From: Macrolepiota albuminosa | Lineage: Eukaryota; Basidiomycota; Agaricomycetes; Agaricales; Agaricaceae | Direction: 5' to 3' | DNA: 64,000 nucleotides | NCBI GenBank assembly: GCA_027475525.1 | Contig: JAMWFC010000028.1 | Coordinates: 608,831-672,830 of the forward strand | Shown: positions 22,060-32,805 of the stretch, in pieces | Numbering within the stretch: position 1 is the stretch's first letter | Layout: the number at the start of each line of letters is the position of its first letter | Position numbers and translations under genes: made by a program | Notes under the pieces: model-generated | The model's input: the letters and a program-made list of their open reading frames with translations, nothing else | Told to the model about the DNA's origin: nothing | Databases searched by the model: none

Positions 22060-23217
22060 TGTAGTACTTGGTTGCAAGTAGTACTGATAGTTCTGGGGCT
22101 TGCTAGTATAGAATATGACTTTGAATTTACACTGACTTTGATGACAAAAGGGATAATTATTGTTTTGAATGCTTAATAATTTTGCAGAAAGCAGAGGTTT
22201 TGAGGTATTATAATATTGAATGAGAATAATAATATTCCCACAAGTAGAGGTTTCTCAACAAACTCCAGCCAAAGCAATTGAGAAAATGGAAGCTCCGGCA
22301 CTTTCAATCTGATGAAGGAGGTAATTAACATGGGTGAGCCACTCTGTGTCCCATTTCCAGGTTGGGGACCCATACACTGGTATCCGTGTGGGTCCTATTA
22401 CAGCTTGCCGTTTGATGCAGCTATGTATTTGTGAGTCCACCATGTCCTGATTCTTCCCATAGGATAGATCCTGCTATGGCTTTTTGGAGAGAAGGGCATT
22501 GACTACACCTTTTGGTGTTGCACCTGTTTGGGGGCCACAAGTCAGCCATTAACTGCCTGTTATTCAAGTTTGTTACATTTTTTACTCTCTGAGAATCACT
22601 GAGCCTTTGCCTATCAATTGCCTGTCTATTCTTTACTAAACTTGGGCTATTTATACTGTTTTTCTGGTGCACAGACCACTATCTACATATGACTCTTTGT
22701 CAGAAACTCTCCAACTTCCAGAATGTATTTGATAGTCCAATTTGCCTTTTAGGAGGCCTGTTTTGGTGCTATCCATTCCACCATTCCTCTAGATGTCTCT
22801 GATTGCCACTTCTCCATTTGCTTGAGTTCTATTTAGCATAATCCCATTCATAGATTCTTCTTTCTCCTTCTAGCACTTCCCTGCATTCCATGCTTCTTTT
22901 CTTTCCCCTTTTAGTCATGTCATTGTCAGATCTGATCTTTGATCCAGATCACCACAATTTGATCCTATTTTGACACTTCTGCCAGCTCCCATGCTTCTTC
23001 TCCTCATTACAGTGGTTGGACTATTGTTGAGCTGATAGTTTGAGCTGGTCTCTGCCTGTTGTTCTGTACTTTTCTGTGTATTTGTTGGGATGTTTCTGGA
23101 GATATATATTTGTTGAGACTCCTACCAGGAGGCTTACAGTTTTCAGCCTATAATTAAATGTTTATTTTGACTTCTGGTACATGGTGTGTCTCTGATTGCT
23201 GGTACAGCATTGTATCA
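22060..23217 (-). mobile_element. LTR 3 of family X, probable 5' LTR of Element A
   Basis: On the minus strand it starts TGATACAATGC at 23217 and ends AGTACTACA at 22060. It is 1158 bp, longer than its siblings because of about 320 bp of private sequence near 22270-22590. It has no target duplication, as expected for one LTR of a longer element. The minus-strand TATAAATAGCCC box lies near 22640-22652. Confidence 0.8.
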
Positions 23218-24088
23218 GTGCCCTTCTCCAACTGTGCAGCCATTTGATCTTGACACATTGGCATGGTACCCCATTGTATTTGGCTGCCCAGGCCTGGATA
23301 ATGTGTTTACTGGACTGGCCTTTGACTTAGCATACCAGATACACTACTGTATACTCTTTGGTTACACACTGGCATGGGCAGTGTGTGCTAGTGGAGCGGG
23401 TCAATCCACCATTGTGCAACAGTTGGCATTGGTATTTGCACAACCAGGATTGTATCAAGAGGCAATAGTGGCCTTCAACAAAAAGGATGCCCAACACCTA
23501 TTTCAGCCTCTGAGTGGGGAAAACTTTGAGTGTCATCAAGTATATGTGCCCAAAAGCATGTTGCAGAATTTCAGCAATGATGATGCCATTTGAGTATTGC
23601 TGCAGACTCACATCCCAGTAGAATGGGTGAACCATGCATATACCTACAGACTGGTGTACATGGAGTCTTCAAACCCACCATATTGCTTGATGGTATGGTG
23701 TGCCCCCTGCAATCCCAAATTGGGATGAGTGGTGCAAGATGGATGCTGACAATTGGTATTGATTTTTATTTAAGATCCGTGAGGAGGAGAAGGCAAGCAT
23801 GCCAACATAGAGTAGAGGAATGTACTACTATATCGGTACTAATCTCAACTTCAAGTATTTGCAAATGAGACCACAGGAGGATATTTCCCCTATCCTGACA
23901 CCTCCAAGGCATCCTATGGACACCGAGGCAACTAACGTTGCCCTGCAGGATATGAAAATGGCTGCCTCCAAGGAGGTCATGGATGTCCAACCATCCTTGT
24001 CAACTAACATCAAATCAAAAGATGGTGGTGGCAGCAGGACGGGCAAGGCTCCTAGCCAATTGCCCATGCCCTCAGGATATTCAGCATA
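23218..24088 (+). pseudogene. Element C: remnant of the ORF3 family found in Element B
   Basis: The plus-strand protein aligns with the C-terminal half of Element B ORF3: VQPFDLDTLA and FGCPGLDNVFTG against TPFDLDQLA and FGCPGLENTYQG, then NFSNDDAI, a TGA at 23591 where Element B has Arg, VLLQTHIPVEWVNHAYTY, and in a second frame PNWDEWCKMDADNWY and GMYYYIG. Several frameshifts and the TGA make it a pseudogene. LTR 3 truncates its N-terminus and LTR 4 follows 39 bp after its end. No gag or pol of this copy survives in the window. Confidence 0.8.
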
Positions 24089-24127
24089 GATTGGGATTGA
24101 GCAAGCAGGAGAGTGGCACAGTAGCAC

Positions 24128-25022
24128 TGATACAATGCTGTACTAGCAGTCAGAGACACAACATATACCAGAAGTCAAAATAAACATTTAATCATAAGGC
24201 TGAAAACTGTAAGCCTCCTGATAGCAGTTTCAACAAATTATATCTCCAAAAACACCCCAATAAATACACAGAGTACAGAACAAAGGGGAGGGACCAGCTC
24301 AAGCTATCAACTCAATAATAGTCCAACCACTGTAATGGGGAGGCATGGGAACTGGCAGAAGTGACAAAATGGGATCAAATTGTGGTGATCTGGATCAAAG
24401 ATCAGATCTGACAATGACACGACTCAAAGGGGAAAGAAAAGAAGCATGGAGGAATGTCAAAAGAGATAAATGGAATGATAGCACATGCATTGAATGGAGG
24501 AAGGAAGAGATGAATGGAATGGTGGCACTGAAACATGCATTGAATGGAGGAAGGAAGAGATGAATGGAATGGTGGCACTGAAACATGCCTCCTAAAAGGG
24601 AAATTGGACCATTAAATATGTTCTGGAGGCTGGAGAGTGGACAACAAAGAGTCATGTGTAGATAGTGGTCTGTGCAGCAGAAAAACAGTATAAATAGCCC
24701 AAGTTTAGTAGAGAATAGACAGGCAATTGATAGGCAAAGGCTCAGTGGTTCCCAGGGAGTGAATCACCTAGGCTAGAGTTTATTGAAACACCTCTTATTG
24801 GAAGTCTATTGGTAGACAAAGGCTTGGTATTTCCCAGGGAGTGAACTACTTAGGCTGGAGTTTATTGAAAACCTTCTTCTGCCCATCAGAATATTTGATA
24901 TTCTGTCAAGCACCCCAAATACATCAAGTTTTATTAACAAGTACCAGTGTGGATTAGAGGAGACTTTTTAAGACTTCAAAAAAGCCCCAGAACTATTAGT
25001 AATACTTACACCAAGTATTACA
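24128..25022 (+). mobile_element. LTR 4 of family X
   Basis: It runs from TGATACAATGC to AAGTATTACA and aligns with LTRs 1-3. The TATA box TATAAATAGCCC is near 24690. A 50-bp perfect tandem duplication starts at 24483 and 24533. The TTCCCAGGGAGTGAA segment is present twice (near 24750 and 24830). No target duplication is visible, so one edge may be rearranged. Confidence 0.85.
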
Positions 25023-25096
25023 ATGCCAGGCAGCATTGAGATGTGATGATGGATGGGCAGCAATGCTGCCTTATACAAAAAAAAAAATAACAATCT

Positions 25097-25108
25097 CAAT
25101 GGGGGGTA
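25097..25108 (+). promoter_or_regulatory. Polypurine tract of Element C
   Basis: CAATGGGGGGTA directly precedes the TGTAAC start of an LTR, matching the tract of Element B in sequence and position. Confidence 0.7.
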
Positions 25109-25300
25109 TGTAACAGCCCAACTTGTTAGTATATTATATATCTTGCTACTAGGTGATGTGACGTTGCATTTGTATTTGTGTTGATAGTTATTTGGAGCCA
25201 GTTTTTTTTTCTTGTATTTACATAGCTGAAATCAAGATACTAGTCTGATTCACTTGTGTGACTAAGAACTTAGAATTCTTACTACTGTAACTACATTACA
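25109..25300 (+). repeat. Element C 3' LTR
   Basis: It starts TGTAACAGCCC and ends CTACATTACA, 192 bp, similar in size and termini to the 173-bp LTR of Element B. ACTAGTC and GTGTGA tracts are shared in the middle. With the polypurine tract and the upstream ORF3 remnant it marks the end of a plus-strand relative of Element B. Its 5' half is missing. Confidence 0.65.
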
Positions 25301-25329
25301 AAAATTCATAGAATATCAATTGACAAACA

Positions 25330-25490
25330 AAAATCTCTGCACCTGTTTATTATATGCACTGCATGAGAATCAAACTCATTGGCCAGCACAATATAGATCA
25401 ACAATTGTTAGATATTCAACTGAACCACTGAGAATTCTTACAACTTGGTATGGTATACATATAAACTAGTCAAAAGACACTATCTCAGTA
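25330..25490 (-). repeat. tRNA-like short repeat S, copy 1
   Basis: On the minus strand a Pol III A-box-like TGGTTCAGTTGAA and a B-box-like GAGTTTGATTCTC occur at tRNA-like spacing. The T arm is perfect (ATGAG, 7-base loop, CTCAT). An acceptor stem is not evident, so this is a tRNA-derived repeat or tRNA pseudogene rather than a functional gene. It aligns along about 140 bp with 31335-31480, including the flanking GTCAAAAGACA tract. Confidence 0.6.
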
Positions 25491-25499
25491 AATTCATTT

Positions 25500-26190
25500 G
25501 ATCTGTTTATCTGCTCATAGACAGGACCCAGGACCACCAAACTTGTTTCTCCTCTTTCAACCCAGCCCTGTCTCTACTAAAATATTTGTCATTTTTACAC
25601 AAGAAGAGGATGTCAGCTACCATCTGCTGGCATGCCAGCAGATAGCAGACACTCACGCACCTTCTGCTGCCCTTCTCCCTCTTTCTCCCCAGTGCCATCC
25701 TCTCCACGCCCCACACTATCTTACACACTACCTCCATTCACCACATGCATCCTGCTTCCCTCCTTCCACTAGCATACTAGCAGACACTCATGCTCCTCCT
25801 CTTCCCTCTTTCCCCTCTTTCTCCCCACTCCCATTCCTCTTCTGCCACCTTCCATGCTCTCCAAGATGCTACTCTATGCAATAGATGCCCATGCACCCCC
25901 TTTCCTTCTCTCCTGCCCTGATGCTAGAGGTTGCTGATAGATTCCTGTAGATGCCAATAGATGTACAACAGATGCCAATAGATGCCAGCAGGTCCTGACA
26001 GCTGCCAACAAACTCTGATGGATGCCAGCTGATGGCCAGCTGATAGCAGATGATGCCAACGCCCCTTTCAAGCCACAAAAACTCTTTTAGGAGGTATGCC
26101 ACCCCCCTTCCACCTCAAAATATCCATATGAGAACCTGCAGGAATGTAGGTGGGTGGCCATTCATTGTGTTATTGGACCTTTGTTTTTAT
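25500..26190. other. No gene; short GATGCCA-type repetition
   Basis: Pyrimidine-rich stretches at 25660-25860 are followed at 25925-26060 by loose repetition of GATGCCAATAGATG-like units. No coding motif is visible. Confidence 0.5.
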
Positions 26191-26202
26191 CTATTAGTAA
26201 CG

Positions 26203-26320
26203 GACCTGTGGTGCAATAGTTAAATTGTCAGTGTGTTTTGTTGCTGGAGGCTTTCCCAAGGCCAGAGGTTCGATGCCCCCCACAAACATAGGGCCAAGAA
26301 GGCAAGTTACCTTTTTTTTA
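26203..26320 (+). ncRNA. Candidate Pol III transcription unit (tRNA-derived SINE head)
   Basis: An A-box-like TGGTGCAATAG at about 26210 and a near-canonical B box GGTTCGATGCC at about 26266 are followed by a run of eight T near 26311-26318, a Pol III terminator. The would-be tRNA arms do not pair well, so it is not a functional tRNA. A tRNA-derived SINE head or another Pol III RNA fits better. I see no second copy in the window. Confidence 0.5.
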
Positions 26321-26934
26321 GTCCATGCAGCTCTTGTAGACCTGCATAGGCCTTTGCAGATGTTTGCTAGTGCCCTGTGCAAGCCTGCCTGAGCCTGTGT
26401 AGGTTTGAGTTGGTCAACATAGGTCTGCATAGATGTCTGCTGGTGGCTTGTGTAGGCCTGCATAGGTCTGCAGGGCCCTTTTATGGATGTACACTGGCAT
26501 TGGAGGTGGGAGTTGGGAGGTCCACAGGGCTGGAGGGCTGGGCATTTGTTACTGTAGTAGGAGGTGGAGGCAAAGGGACCTTTGCTCAGTGGAATCAGGC
26601 AAGGCCTATTGGGAATGAGTGGTCTCCAATAAATCTCTGAGGATGTTCTAGTACAAGGGGACCTCTACGGAGTGTGCCAGGGCTAAGTTTAGTAGAGGGG
26701 CCCAGCTGGCTGAAGGTTCTAGGTTATAGAGAGATGGATCAAGACTCCTGCCCAGTAGTGGTAGAGGTGTTGGTGTTCATATGGGAGGGGTAGATAGACA
26801 AAGCAGAGGTCTGTGTGGAGTAGCAGTTGGGTACCAGACATCTGTAGGGGCTAGTCTGGTAGTCTGTGGGATAGTAGGTGTGAGTATACGTAGCCATTGA
26901 GAACAGTGTAAGGAAGAGTCTTGATATTATGTCA
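26321..26934. other. No gene; TGCATAGG-type short repetition
   Basis: Copies of GCCTGCATAGG and AGGTCTGCATAG recur between 26340 and 26475. The remainder is without motif. Confidence 0.4.
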
Positions 26935-27690
26935 GATTTTGCTGAGTCAGAGGCTTTCTGAAAAACCAACACCCTTACAAGACAGACGTGATCTGTGTAT
27001 ACTTGGGTGGTCTGGAACTCCAGACCATGCTCCAGAGTTCAAGATGCAAACAAAGGATTCCCAGAGTAAGGAATTTAGTCCAGGAATCAGGAGAAGTTGA
27101 AAAGATGATGGGTTTAAGGTCAAGTCAAGAACCGGGGGATTCTAAAATGAGACCATGATTAATAAACTTTAGGTTGCAAAGTGTGTACCAATCTCAAGAG
27201 CATGTGAACAAGTTGAGTGTGCCAGTTGAAGCATGGCTAGCTAAAACGTGCCAGTCAGTGTGTACCAGTCAATTAAAAGGCATACAAACAATCAATGTAA
27301 TATCAAGACTAGCATACTACAAGTGGTAGCTACTCCTTAAGTACATGCAGGGGTCACTCCAGGTTCTTAAGGAGTTCCAGGATGTCTGGGGCAGTTTTGG
27401 AAATTAATGGGCATGGTGAAAGGAAGAGGAACTGTATACTGGAGATCATGCATGCAGAGCGCACAATCTATTGGTGTGGAGAGAAGCTATGATGCATGAT
27501 GGCTGGGGTGATTGACATGATCTGATTGTTGATTGCAGGGTCATGGTGGTGCTGGCAAGTGGTTTTGGGATCTGTGAGGTGGGCTGTCAGGAGATGTGCA
27601 TGATGGCAGGGATTGGTGCACATGATAGCAGGTTTAGGAGTCATGGGGGGTTCCAGGTGGGGTTCTGGGGATATTCTAGGGTGGTTCTAG
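26935..27690 (-). repeat. Dispersed repeat P, second copy (inverted relative to 1306-2024)
   Basis: The reverse complement aligns with 1306-2024 in the same landmark order. If the family is an LTR, its ends would be TGTATCATAAC near 27714 and CTGACA near 26936. It abuts the 3' end of the LINE at 27641 and slightly overlaps its last codons, so the boundary is uncertain. Confidence 0.75.
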
Positions 27691-29690
27691 ATGGGGGGGA
27701 GTTATGATACAGGTAAATGATTGTGCCTTTCCTTTGTGGTATTGGTGCCCTTTCTAATATCCCTTTGTATGCAAGGGCTTGTGTTAGTTTTGCCAACTTT
27801 GCACCTGAGAGGTCATATCCTGGTGGGACTTCCAGGTTTACAACATCTTGTGTTGTCTTATGCACACCTTTGCCTGCCAGCCTGTCAGCCTCCTCATTGC
27901 CTTCAATTCTGGCATGAGCTTTGACTTTTTCTAGTAGGGTGATCCCATTTCTATATTGGAGGGTGGCTACTATGGATTTCAGAATATCCCTGTTTGCTGT
28001 ACCTATCTATCCATTATCCTCCTTGTCAACTAAGTGCTTTGTCAAGTTATCTATCATTATCTGGGAGTACCTCTGTATCAGTAATGCTTGGTTTAGTGGG
28101 GCATTCTGTGCTGCACCCAGTATGGCAACTGATTTCCCTGCATTGTTTGTTTGTAGCATGCAGTCTGGCAGTCTTATTGCTTAGTTCTTCAAGTCATTCT
28201 GGCTAGACCACATCCTGGCTCCCACTGCTGTTTTACCTGTATCATCTTTAACACAGAATCTGTCTGTGTAAACAGTTATCAGATCTGGTAGACTTTGTGG
28301 GGTCCTTGTATATTCTATCTGGGCTTGCAGTAAGAGTTTGGGTCTTGCAAATACTCTGAAACTATTCTTTAGGGATCCTTTTGTGGTGAAATACAGCTCA
28401 ACTGTTATGCTTCTAATTATCTCTGGTGCATTTCTTTTAGTCTTGCTATATACTCCTGGGCTTTTTTGCTATATTTGTGAGGATTTCTGCAGCCTCTACA
28501 CCTCTGTTTCTTATATGTAGCACAGACACAATTCTTTCTGACTTTGTGGGCCCTTGGCACTTCAGTGTCTAGGACTCTTCCTAGGGCTATCATGTTATTT
28601 ACTGTGCACACCTTATGGGCTTTCCTCATACATAGCATTGATGCTGTTTTTATTCATAAGTATTTCTCTTGTGCCATTCCTATATGGTATCAAACTGGCA
28701 TCTGGCCTTTCAGGCCATTCTCAAGAATGAGGAGATGGAAAGTAACGTGGTACTTCTTTGCTACTTGTAGCATCCTTTGTATGAGTGTAGAGAGGCTGTC
28801 ATCCATTGCTCTCATGTCCACTATTGTTTGTTGGAGCAGGAGGTTTGTCATGGTATCTTCATCATAATTGTGTGTTTTAGCCACTTTTATATTTATTATT
28901 CTATTTGCTAAAACTGCCCATCTTGAGCAGTCTCCATCTAAAGCTAAATAATGTTGGATTTTCATTACTTCTATCACTTCATTCCAAGATTTAAGGTCAT
29001 CTACTATTTTCTAGGGAGAGTTGTAATGTATTCATGCTGACCAGCTGCCTTGAGTCATTATCTCATAGGAAGTTATTGATCATCTTTGTCAACAGGTTCT
29101 TGACCTGTCTGGGCATGCCTTGCACTCATGTCCTGTACTGGGTATGTCCACCAACTACCATGTTTCTTATCAGTCATCTTCACTCTAATGTTGGTCTTCC
29201 TTTGTTCCACCTTTTCAGGTCTCTGGAAACCGCCTCTATAGTTAGTGTTCACATACTTGCATTTTCAATATTGTTACTTATAAACACTCCTAGTAGATGT
29301 GTTGCCTCCCCGTTCCCAGTGATTTTAATGTTTTTGAAAATGGCCTGGATGGCATTTATTGTCTTACAGGTTGTTGTCAATGTGTTTCTATGTTTCTCTG
29401 TGCCCAGAGACAATGAGTGTTTTTGGTATGTTGAACCTTGCTTCCAGTGCCATGTACTATTTGTTGAGCAGCTTTTGTAGGTCTTAGAAACTATCATTTT
29501 TGCTCAAGTAGACTGTCATATTGTCCACAAAGAAGATTGCAATCAGTCTTTCTACATCACCATCTAGCTTGAACCCCTTTAGTTTTGACAATCTGAGTAA
29601 CTGAGCAAGAGATTCTATTGCTATGTTAAAGAGTAGACAGGACAAGAAGTCCCTCTGCCATACTCCCCTCATTACTCTGTATCTTTTGCT
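27641..29690 (-). pseudogene. 5'-truncated LINE (Tad-like): RT C-terminal part and RNase H
   Basis: On the minus strand at 29672-29484 the RT motif region reads RGVWQRDFLSCLLFNIAIE, and the catalytic FADD has become FVDN. Downstream frames (29497-29249, 28977-28690, 28638-28417) carry the RT connection and a Cys/His-rich stretch (CRGCRNPHKY). The last (28250-27641) carries an RNase H tail with VKAHARIEGNEEADRLAGKG and a Trp-to-TAG change in DNG-IGTANRDIL. It lacks endonuclease, ORF1 and the first half of RT, typical of incomplete target-primed integration. It is a dead copy. Confidence 0.8.
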
Positions 29691-30425
29691 TATTGTAGCA
29701 GCACACGTGTGTGCCAGTCCCCAACTCTTATATACATGTTTCTTTTTCTTTTATTACTTTTTATTATTTTATTACTTGTATGTATATATTCTTCTCTTCA
29801 TTTCTTCATTATTTTCTTTATGTATGTATAGATATAGATATTATGATAATGATAAATGATATGATATGAATACATACATTAAGTGGTACAATATATGTAA
29901 TATATATTATATTATTATATAATAAAATAAATAAATAAAATAAAATCTGCTTGAAAAAAACATATAGCATATTGTAATCATGAAAATGAAAGTTAACTTA
30001 CCTACAAAAAGAAAGTAATACTACCTATTGATGTGTTGTTATCATTTTGTGTTGTAATATACATGCACTTGTAATAAAATGAGTTCGAAGTAAATTTGAA
30101 GAGTAAATGAAGACTTACAACGATTTTTGAAGCTGTCTTGAAAATATGGTGTCAAGTTACATGGCTAGGAATGATGTGCTTTACAATGATATTTTCCACC
30201 ATCCAGCTGTATGAATTGCCCAAATATGCATAAGTGAATGCTTTGTCAAGGTATTAATTGTTGTCGCTATGATGTACATGAAAGGCAGCAACTAATCATT
30301 GGTTTGTATCAAATCCTTTTAGGATGAGGTGTTGCATGCACAAATCATGATGAGTATAAGAGCTGACATTAGAAAGATACAATATGTAAAAAAAAAGTGC
30401 TAATAAAGTAAAATGTGCAGAAAAA
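29691..30425. other. AT-rich spacer, no gene
   Basis: This includes a TA/TTTA-rich low-complexity stretch at 29740-29950. No frame of interest is visible. Confidence 0.6.
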
Positions 30426-30426
30426 C

Positions 30427-30687
30427 TCACCAAAATACTAGAATTTTGATATTATAACCACTTAAAACATTGAAGTACCGTCTAGTAACAATAGTGAGCC
30501 CAACATCTGCAATTTCTCTCATTTGTCTTCTGCGGAAGGAGTAGGTAGATGTCTGCAGGCACCAACACTGTATATCATCAACATGTGGAAGTTCAGACAT
30601 GGATGTTGTTTGAAAACGTTGTTCAATATTATACACCAGAAAAAAGTAAACGTATATGAAGTGATGTTGAGAGGAAATATCGACCAT
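30427..30687 (-). pseudogene. Short coding relic of unknown family
   Basis: An 86-codon frame reads SMSELPHVDDIQCWCLQTST then FRRRQMREIADVGLTIVTRR. It has an unusually protein-like composition for this AT-rich stretch. It continues across a frame change into 30874-30690, inside dispersed repeat D. I do not recognise the family; it may be part of the gene of repeat D. Confidence 0.3.
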
Positions 30688-30689
30688 AT

Positions 30690-31300
30690 ATGGTTATTTT
30701 CATATAAGTGAGTGAGTGTTCACTAAAGTCATACTTAATGTCACAACTAAACATCTTGGTTGTTTTAGCAGGTTGGTATATATAAGGCTTCATTTCATAG
30801 TTGTTCGAGTAATATAACGGTTTTTTCATAGTTGCATTTGCAGAAAAGATTTGTTTCAAGCCACATAGATCCATAGATTGAACAGGCTAAAGTCATACTT
30901 ACATTGTACTAATTGTCAGAATTTTACCTATTGAAGCATTCTAACTTGCAACGAGTAGTAATAAGTACCTAGTTGAACTACAGTGATTGATAGTGTTTGC
31001 CTCTAGTAGATGTCCGTTGAGTGAGTACACGACAACATAGACTGATGATACCAGTTTGTTATAGCAGAAGAAGCAATGAAGATATAGCATTTCCAGAGTT
31101 GTGCAGTAACATGACCTATGAGCAAGCTAGCGGTAAGATAGTTTGAAATCAAAAATTTTAAGAAAAGACAAAGAGGAAACAAAGAGACATATGTATTACA
31201 TATAATGATGATTATTCTATACAATACAGTAATAATAATAATAAAATCATTATGTAATTGTTTGTGTGGACAAACACTTATATAATAGTTTGAGAACAAG
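30690..31300 (-). repeat. Dispersed repeat D, copy 1 (inverted partner of 42850-43440)
   Basis: The minus strand aligns by eye with the plus strand of 42850-43440. Examples are GAAGCATTCTA with AATTTTAC beside it, the TTGAAACAAA and TTCTGCA tracts, and TACTCGAACAACTATGAAATG against TACTCAAACATCAATGGGATG. Divergence is high, about a third by eye. Both copies may be fragments of one unknown transposon. Confidence 0.55.
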
Positions 31301-31334
31301 AACAGTCAAAAAAAAGGATCAAAAGGACAACCGT

Positions 31335-31480
31335 ATATTATGATGTACTGCAGGAGAGTCAAACCTGCCAGTTGTGCACAATATAGAATATCAATTTATA
31401 AATATTTTCCATTAAACTACAGCAGGAACTTACTACAAGAGCATGGTGTACATAGAGAATGGTCAAAAGACAACATCACA
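31335..31480 (-). repeat. tRNA-like short repeat S, copy 2
   Basis: On the minus strand an A-box-like TGTAGTTTAATGG and a B-box-like GGTTTGACTCTCC are followed by CTGCAGTAC. It aligns with the copy at 25330-25490 from TATTATGATG through GTCAAAAGACA. It has the same status: a tRNA-derived repeat. Confidence 0.6.
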
Positions 31481-31643
31481 CATCATTAGGTCAGAATATT
31501 GTTTCAAACTTTATATGCGTCATCTAACCATTTCATATCATTGCATCACAATTCCATGGTCATATTGTCTTTTATCATCATCTATACTCAAGACTCCTAG
31601 ACAACACTAAGGTTCTTGTTGACATTATTCTCAGCAGCTATGA

Positions 31644-32078
31644 TTGTACACATGTGAGCATGAAGCACGTATCAGCTGTGCTGTTCTCATCAACGATGAA
31701 CATGATGACATCTCAGGATTCAAAAAATATTGCCTGTTTTATCCTGTGAGTGTTCTAGCCATCCCCAGGTCAATGTTCAACATTCACTTCTCACTAACCC
31801 CGTGTTTAAGTACACAGTGGCTTGTGCTGCTGTTTGTGACCTTGCTGTTAGCTGACGCACTTGTATGTGTGTTTCCAGGTGCTTCTCTGGCTTTGGCTGT
31901 AGGCGCCTCTGTCTCTGTTTCTAGTACAACAAGCAGGATAGATGCTGAGAAGAAGACTCAAAAGAGATGGAGAAAGGTGCTTGTGTCTGTGCCTGTTTTC
32001 TTATTCCTGTTGTCAAAACTAAAGCCAAAGCAAAACTTGACTAATGCTCATACTCAGAGTCATGTTCACATCACGTAA
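31644..32078 (+). CDS. Hypothetical 144-residue protein with hydrophobic segments
   Basis: The open frame holds one long hydrophobic stretch (WLVLLFVTLLLADALVCVF, running on into an Ala/Val-rich segment) and a shorter one (VLVSVPVFLFLL), separated by a basic loop (EKKTQKRWRKV). No family is recognised and no intron or promoter is evident. It lies in AT-rich DNA among old repeats. It could be a remnant of a host membrane-protein gene or a chance frame. Confidence 0.25.
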   Translation: MYTCEHEARISCAVLINDEHDDISGFKKYCLFYPVSVLAIPRSMFNIHFSLTPCLSTQWLVLLFVTLLLADALVCVFPGASLALAVGASVSVSSTTSRIDAEKKTQKRWRKVLVSVPVFLFLLSKLKPKQNLTNAHTQSHVHIT

Positions 32079-32805
32079 AGATTGCGAATAAACAGATGGG
32101 CCATATTATTGACAATAAATTGTCCAGTCCTTCATCACATGGATCAAAATACTTGATCATTTCTTGATAAAGCATACATAGCGTGTTTTTGTAAGCAACT
32201 GTAGATATTCTTGTCATAAGGATAATTGTTGTTGTATTCCAGTCTGCTATACTAATCCAGTCATTTGAGATGTACAATTCAATGCTATCATATTAACATT
32301 TGGGAACACCATAGTACTCTTTCGTGTTGGAGTCTATATTATGGAAAGAGTGGCTTCCATCATAACTAGTCTGTACGGCTTCCATTATAATTAGTTTGTA
32401 TAGGCATGTTAGACTTTTTTTTTTTTTTAAGTAGTGTTTGGTTTGGTAGTGTAGTCTGTGCCATAGATATGTTTTTTTTTGGCTCTGTTTATTTATATAC
32501 AGTATGGATGAAACTTGTTCAGACTATATATACTGGGTAACTGTATATGCATAGAACAAACATGATAGTTCTTATGTATGTCAGTATAGTAGTATCGTCA
32601 TTGTCATCTCAATCATCACTTTCTGACAAGTATGCATCCATCAGATATTTGTTGACATTTATTAACTCTTAGTGGTGGGACTCTAGTGCAATCGGCATTA
32701 GCTATTATCATTTAGTTTAAATGTGATGTTACTTATCTATTTTTTATACTAGAGTTGTCAACTGTTCTTTTTCCCTTTATTTATAAAAATAGCAATTGCA
32801 GAAAA

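Larger units (their letters stand above)
2560..23217 (-). mobile_element. Element A: decayed Ty3/gypsy retrotransposon, invaded by three later insertions
   Basis: On the minus strand the order is 5' LTR (22060-23217), leader (22059-21967 then 10355-10099), gag, protease, RT, RNase H and integrase ending near 2830. The body is split by Element B (10361-21966) and by solo LTRs at 4312-5257 and 7455-8246 that belong to the same LTR family. No 3' LTR is recognisable to the left of 2.6 kb, so that end is deleted or too decayed to see. Frames are broken by stops, small indels and the insertions, so it cannot act on its own. That 22060-23217 is this element's own 5' LTR is inferred from its position, the missing target duplication and a primer-binding-like TGG motif just inside it. 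Confidence 0.8.

Noticed and set aside
24483..24582. Another member of the 77-bp duplication class
   Set aside because: Its unit is 50 bp, so it does not belong to that set and may be a genuine local duplication in the LTR.
25330..25490. Functional tRNA gene
   Set aside because: The T arm is good but no acceptor stem pairs. The match to a second dispersed copy beyond the tRNA part fits a tRNA-derived repeat instead.
29034..29480. Plus-strand 148-codon frame with membrane-like composition
   Set aside because: It is the reverse strand of the LINE reverse transcriptase. The minus strand carries the recognisable motifs.
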